Positions 5,105 through 8,837 of a stretch of 8,837 bases of DNA are shown here, one piece after another (position 1 is the first letter of the stretch; each line of letters starts with the position of its first letter). The notes under the pieces were generated by a model. That model had not been told where the DNA came from. It saw only the letters and a list, made by a program, of their open reading frames with translations, and searched no databases. The position numbers and the translations under genes are program-made. The DNA comes from Nitrospirota bacterium (GTDB lineage Bacteria; Nitrospirota; Nitrospiria; Nitrospirales; UBA8639), in assembly GCA_029879555.1 (NCBI GenBank), contig JAOUQB010000074.1, positions 1-8,837 of the forward strand, given 5' to 3'.

Positions 5105-7420
5105 ATGAGTTTCGAGAAAGACACGCTTGATTTTGTCACTGTCGACGGCCTGCTTGCTTATGGTGAGGCGCTTGCCAGTCGACCGCCAGCGGAGGGCATT
5201 CAGTTCCCTCACCTGCCCGTGGCCTCGATGAACCGCTCACAACATGTTCAAGAGGCGATGGTCGCGATCAGAGGATTTGTGCAACAAGCCCAATCGGGTT
5301 TTACGGATTCTGCGGCATATAACCATGCCAGGCAGGCATTGATTCGTGAAGCTTGCGGTGGAGATGACATCGTCTTTTTTGCCGCCTGGAATCAGCTCCT
5401 CGCCCAAGGAGAGCTTTCGACCTTATTCCGTGCGCCGATCGGGGCAACGCAAAAGCCTATTCGTCGTCGCCCCGTCGCCATCGTGCCACGTCCGCACATG
5501 ACGCCCAGTTTGGCGGAAGGCCGTATCGTGCTCGACATCGGGGATGATCGTTTTTGGTTAATGCCACGAGATTTACATGAGCGAACCCTGTTTCTCACCA
5601 TGCGCCATGGTATCTCGCAGGTAGACAGTAAACAGTGTCGAGTCGGGCGTCGGTTACGCAACGTGTTGGACCCTGAACGGGGTCTTCCCAGGGCTGATGC
5701 CATTGGTGCCGCGTTGGCCAGGACGGTGGGCCTGGTTGGGAAGCAACTGGACTTTCTTCAATTACATAATTACCTCGATGCCTCATCCTTTGTGCATATG
5801 GTGAGCCACAGTCCCAATACTCGACAGCTCTTTGAACGGGTTGTCGCCATTCTTGATCCGAAGGCCGCCACCGCAAAAGAGCCCATCATGGAACAGGCGT
5901 TAGAGTCTCAAGACTTTGGCTGGGCTACCGGCATAGAGAAAACCGAAGAAATAGAGGAAGCCGCAAAAGCGTTTGGCGTCGATGTCAAAACAGCCCAGCG
6001 ATTGATTAAGCACCCGCTCTACAGTTACCCCGGAGGCCATTCGTTTTTTGAACTCTATGTCGAATTAGTGGATCGATTTCATCAATTAGGGCAGGATCAC
6101 CTGGGACAGGTGTTGTGTTTGTACACCCACAGCTCAACCTTGCGGGCCCTCTTAATTTATCTTGATCCTCGCCCGTTCAGTGAAGCCTTTTCCGAATTTG
6201 GAGGTTATAAAGAGGGGCAGGATAATGTGGTACTACTGACGTTTGAGCATGGGCAGTTATCCGGATATTCCACAGCTGTGGGGCTTTCTGAACGCGAACG
6301 GGCAGCGCGCGAGGCCTGGGTCTCGGTGGAGCAAACTCGCAGACAGAAAGTGACGTTGCAACCACGGCAAATTCGTAGGCTCGTTGCGTTGGTGTCTGGC
6401 GGAGATTTTGCGGGAGCAGGGGCCGCGTTGAAAGAGCTTCGTGTGACAGGGACCCGATTGGGTCTCGACGTCCATTTTGTTCACCATGGATTTCTCGGAT
6501 TGGTGAATAATTGGATTGAGTTAGTCACGGAGGAGGAGACACGTGGGATGAGTAATCATCCCAGCAGTCCCATTGGCAGCAGCCGGTTTGAAGAATTCAA
6601 AAGTGAAGGGGCTCAACTGGCAGCCATGCAGCATCTCAAGCCGTATTTGCAGGATGGGGCTTTGGTTGTCATGGGGGGGGATGGAAGTTTACGTGGGGCT
6701 CGTGCCCTCTTCGAGCAGTTTGGGGTTCAGGTGGTAGGAATTCCAGGGTCAATCGACGACAATCTGGCTGGCACGACATCGCTTGGACTTCATTCGGCGG
6801 TAGAGCTCGCGAACAAATCGATTGAATCACTGAAAGCCACAAGTGCGGCCATGGGGAGTGTGTTTTTTGTCGAGGTGATGGGAGCCGGATCCGGACATTT
6901 GGCTTTAACCTGCGCCTATCAAGCCAGAGCCGAGGGATTATTGGTGAATGAACATCCTGACCCGGATGCCTATATCGAAGAAGTGATTTTGGGAACCCTC
7001 AAAAAAACTTTGGGGGTCCGGAATAAAAGCCATCTGTTTGTGGTGGCGGAACGCACTCCGCATCGTCATCATTCAGAGGGAGGCGTGCATGGCTTAACCA
7101 AGTATGTGGCGGAACAAATTGCCCAATGGCCACATCTTCAGACACGACCAGGGCACTATCCCCTGTCTGTCGCCACCAAAGCCACCATTCTCGGGCATAC
7201 CTTACGCGGGGCAGCTCCCACGCCTATGGATAAAGCCATGGCGCAACATCTGGCGTATGAAACGATTCGGCGTTTAGTCGAACAGCCCGAACAGGTTGTG
7301 GGATGCATGATGGCGTATGAAGGCTCAGGGACGATTCAGCCGATTCCTCTGCACGCCGTGGTTTCTAAGCCCTTTGACTGGGAGCTCTTTGCCCGAATGC
7401 ACGGAACTGAGCTTCATTAG
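5105..7420 (+). CDS. Histidine phosphatase / 6-phosphofructokinase fusion protein
   Basis: The 771-residue protein joins three parts. Residues 1-160 are an unrecognised, partly helical region. Residues about 161-395 are a histidine phosphatase domain: MRHG (166-169, phospho-acceptor H168), SPNTRQ (236-241), YPGGHSF (308-314) and THSSTLR (341-347, second catalytic H342). It most resembles fructose-2,6-bisphosphatase (YPGGES, CH..VLR). Residues about 424-771 are a PfkA-type kinase: SGGD (431-434), IGSSRFEEF (490-498, R494 equals E. coli R72), GGDGS (524-528), PGSIDD (547-552, catalytic Asp D551), VEVMG (589-593), GHTLRG (697-702). Gly in GGDGS and in PGSID predicts ATP, not pyrophosphate, use. 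R162, R171 and R243 of E. coli PfkA appear as S585, A594 and K692, so fructose-6-phosphate binding may differ. ATG 5105 follows AAAGG (5092-5096). A TATGAT -10-like element (5078-5083) lacks a good -35. Pyruvate kinase is convergent. Confidence 0.87.
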   Translation: MSFEKDTLDFVTVDGLLAYGEALASRPPAEGIQFPHLPVASMNRSQHVQEAMVAIRGFVQQAQSGFTDSAAYNHARQALIREACGGDDIVFFAAWNQLLAQGELSTLFRAPIGATQKPIRRRPVAIVPRPHMTPSLAEGRIVLDIGDDRFWLMPRDLHERTLFLTMRHGISQVDSKQCRVGRRLRNVLDPERGLPRADAIGAALARTVGLVGKQLDFLQLHNYLDASSFVHMVSHSPNTRQLFERVVAILDPKAATAKEPIMEQALESQDFGWATGIEKTEEIEEAAKAFGVDVKTAQRLIKHPLYSYPGGHSFFELYVELVDRFHQLGQDHLGQVLCLYTHSSTLRALLIYLDPRPFSEAFSEFGGYKEGQDNVVLLTFEHGQLSGYSTAVGLSERERAAREAWVSVEQTRRQKVTLQPRQIRRLVALVSGGDFAGAGAALKELRVTGTRLGLDVHFVHHGFLGLVNNWIELVTEEETRGMSNHPSSPIGSSRFEEFKSEGAQLAAMQHLKPYLQDGALVVMGGDGSLRGARALFEQFGVQVVGIPGSIDDNLAGTTSLGLHSAVELANKSIESLKATSAAMGSVFFVEVMGAGSGHLALTCAYQARAEGLLVNEHPDPDAYIEEVILGTLKKTLGVRNKSHLFVVAERTPHRHHSEGGVHGLTKYVAEQIAQWPHLQTRPGHYPLSVATKATILGHTLRGAAPTPMDKAMAQHLAYETIRRLVEQPEQVVGCMMAYEGSGTIQPIPLHAVVSKPFDWELFARMHGTELH

Positions 7421-7426
7421 TCGTGG

Positions 7427-7475
7427 TATTTTGCAACCCAAGGACGATTCGCCTTCGACTGTAGGGTTTGCAATA
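7427..7475. repeat. Imperfect stem-loop just after the fusion gene
   Basis: TATTTTGCAACCC (7427-7439) pairs with GGGTTTGCAATA (7464-7475), about 11 pairs with small bulges, around a loop that can itself fold (AAGG with CCTT). There is no T-tract on either strand, so it is not a typical terminator. It may be a 3'-end structure. Confidence 0.3.
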
Positions 7476-7481
7476 AGGGCA

Positions 7482-7508
7482 GACACAAGCTGGGTGTCAT
7501 TATTTTCT
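7482..7508 (+). terminator. Weak candidate terminator of the fusion gene
   Basis: GACAC (7482-7486) and GTGTC (7494-7498) form a short 5-bp stem followed by ATTATTTTCT. The stem is short and the T-tract is interrupted, so this is only the best candidate in the 196-base gap between the convergent genes. I found no clear terminator for pyruvate kinase on the minus strand. Confidence 0.25.
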
Positions 7509-7616
7509 GATGGATACCCGCCACAAACTGTGGGTATGACGATACGGGAGAGGTATGTGCCCATCCTCTTGGTTGAGAAGTGGCGAAGCGTGAAAGAAAC
7601 CTCCCCTCACAACGTG

Positions 7617-8837
7617 TCAGGGAATCGTTCGAATTTGAATGGCATCAACCCTTTCCTGGGCTAACACGTCTGAGATAATCACGACTTTTTCTCCCGCCTG
7701 GAAATGTTCGCGGGTTTTTAAAATCCGAAAAGCTGTTTGCAACGTTTTTTCAGGATCAGAGCTTAAATTGATTCGGAAGGGAAACACTCCGCGATTGAGC
7801 GTCATTGTTCGACGTGTTTGGCTTCCATTGGTAAAGGCATAGATATTCGTGGAGAAGGGCCGACAACCGGCGACAAAATCGGCCATGACGCCTCTGCGGG
7901 TAATCACGACGATGCCTTTTGCTGGCAACTCCTCAGCCAGCTTGACCGCCGCTGCCGCCAAATGTTGTTTGTCGGTGGTCATATGAAGCTGTTTGGCAAA
8001 TTGCAGGCCGGGAATCGCTTCAGTTTTTCTGGCAATGTTGCGGAGGTACTCCACACATTTCAGCGGATATTTCCCGACGGTGGTTTCACCGGATAACATC
8101 ACGGCGTCGGCTTCTTCATAGACCGCATTCGCCACATCGGTCACCTCCGCACGGGTAGGGATCGGGTTGTGAATCATGGATTCCAGGAGGTGAGTCGCTA
8201 CAATGACGCGTTTGCCGGATTCAGCGCACAACCGAACAATCTTGCGCTGAACATTCGGTAAATCTTCCAGGTTAATTTCGACGCCCAAGTCTCCACGGGC
8301 CACCATAATGCCATCCGCTTCCTGGATAATCTCATCGAGATTGCGCACGCCTTCCTGATCCTCAATCTTCGCAATAATTTTCACCCGCCCGGCTTTGAGG
8401 CCCAAGAGCTGGCGTAATTGCCGGATATCCTCAGCCTCGCGGACAAAAGACAGGGCAATAAAATCGACATCCCGTGCGAGGCCAAAGAGAATATCTTTTT
8501 TGTCCTTTTCCGTAATAGCCGGGAGGTTGACCCGGATCCCCGGCAAATTCACATGGCGTTTGCTTTTCAACACGCCACCGTCCAGGACCCGGCATTGCAT
8601 AAGTAGTCCGTTTTTGTTGAGCACCTCGAAATTGATCAAACCATTATCCACGGTAATTTTATCACCCACATTGACCGTCTCGACTAAATCGGCATAGTCG
8701 ATGTGAATAGAGCTTTCTTCCACATCTACAGGGCCTCGTGCGGAGATGGACACAATTGACCCACTCTGTAAGTTCAGATCGACGGGCAAGTCGCCGGTCC
8801 GGATTTCCGGGCCCTGGGTATCCAACAGAAGAGGCAT
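7617..8837 (-). CDS. pyk: Pyruvate kinase (N-terminal part outside window)
   Basis: The visible 406 residues cover most of pyruvate kinase, which makes pyruvate and ATP from phosphoenolpyruvate and ADP at the end of glycolysis. The frame is open to the right edge. The first visible Met is internal, because the family has about 70-80 more residues carrying the RTKIVCTIGPA-type start. Motifs in order (visible numbering) are LLLDTQGPEIRTG (3-15), the B domain (about 20-95), the catalytic-lysine signature IIAKIEDQEGV (154-164, K157), VARGDLGVE (179-187), ATHLLESM (214-221), PTRAEVTDVANAV (227-239) and SGETTVGKYP (249-258). The C-terminal allosteric-type domain (about 285-406) is complete to the TGA at 7617-7619. 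Q8 replaces the Lys common in DTKGPEIRT, an accepted variant in DxQGPxIR enzymes. It converges with the phosphofructokinase fusion, 196 bases apart. Confidence 0.95.
   Translation of the reverse strand: MPLLLDTQGPEIRTGDLPVDLNLQSGSIVSISARGPVDVEESSIHIDYADLVETVNVGDKITVDNGLINFEVLNKNGLLMQCRVLDGGVLKSKRHVNLPGIRVNLPAITEKDKKDILFGLARDVDFIALSFVREAEDIRQLRQLLGLKAGRVKIIAKIEDQEGVRNLDEIIQEADGIMVARGDLGVEINLEDLPNVQRKIVRLCAESGKRVIVATHLLESMIHNPIPTRAEVTDVANAVYEEADAVMLSGETTVGKYPLKCVEYLRNIARKTEAIPGLQFAKQLHMTTDKQHLAAAAVKLAEELPAKGIVVITRRGVMADFVAGCRPFSTNIYAFTNGSQTRRTMTLNRGVFPFRINLSSDPEKTLQTAFRILKTREHFQAGEKVVIISDVLAQERVDAIQIRTIP

Noticed and set aside
5105..6300. Phosphoglycerate mutase as the identity of the N-terminal domain
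   Set aside because: The RHG motif is shared, but the second half (YPGG.S and TH....LR) resembles bisphosphatases more, and the long N-terminal extension does not fit a mutase.
6674..6755. Pyrophosphate-dependent phosphofructokinase
   Set aside because: PPi enzymes usually carry Asp in GGDD(S/T) and Lys in PKTID; here both positions are Gly, the ATP-type signature.

Overview
The window looks like chromosomal DNA of a free-living Gram-negative bacterium. It holds a periplasm-directed Cu/Zn superoxide dismutase, an inner-membrane NnrS protein and a second secreted protein. By eye the base composition is balanced, near 50% GC. The mix of NnrS (nitric-oxide stress), SodC and an unusual phosphofructokinase fusion would fit a nitrite-oxidising Nitrospira-type organism, but this is inference from gene content and style. 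No rRNA or species-diagnostic marker is present.

Layout. Bases 3-665 (+) are the C-terminal end of a superfamily II helicase cut by the left edge. Bases 723-1907 (+) encode NnrS. A 514-base gap (1908-2421) holds a 25-codon ORF with a ribosome site, an 11-bp stem-loop and a strong intrinsic terminator. That terminator ends only about 40 bases before the ribosome site of a small secreted protein of unknown function (2422-2982, +). A second intrinsic terminator (3034-3078) closes this unit. It is followed by the 5' stub of an Avd-like four-helix-bundle gene (3095-3205) and a perfect 15-bp hairpin (3306-3340). Next come a divergent pair, sodC (3424-3987, -) and the ribosome-assembly GTPase gene rbgA/ylqF (4147-5004, +). 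Good sigma70-type promoters stand back to back between them, and an inverted repeat lies across one of the promoters. Bases 5105-7420 (+) encode a 771-residue histidine-phosphatase/phosphofructokinase fusion. It converges with a pyruvate kinase gene (7617-8837, -) whose N-terminal part lies beyond the right edge.

How the parts fit. The right-hand third is central carbon metabolism: the two classic control steps of glycolysis (phosphofructokinase and pyruvate kinase) are adjacent and convergent. The phosphofructokinase is joined to an N-terminal phosphatase domain that resembles fructose-2,6-bisphosphatase, a domain order opposite to the eukaryotic PFK-2/FBPase-2 enzyme and with a different kinase family. 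Several substrate-contact residues of both domains are changed, so a regulatory or altered-substrate role is possible. The middle handles reactive nitrogen and oxygen species (nnrS, sodC), with degraded and possibly regulatory DNA between. The fusion enzyme is the most interesting item; the attenuator-like leader before the secreted protein gene is second.
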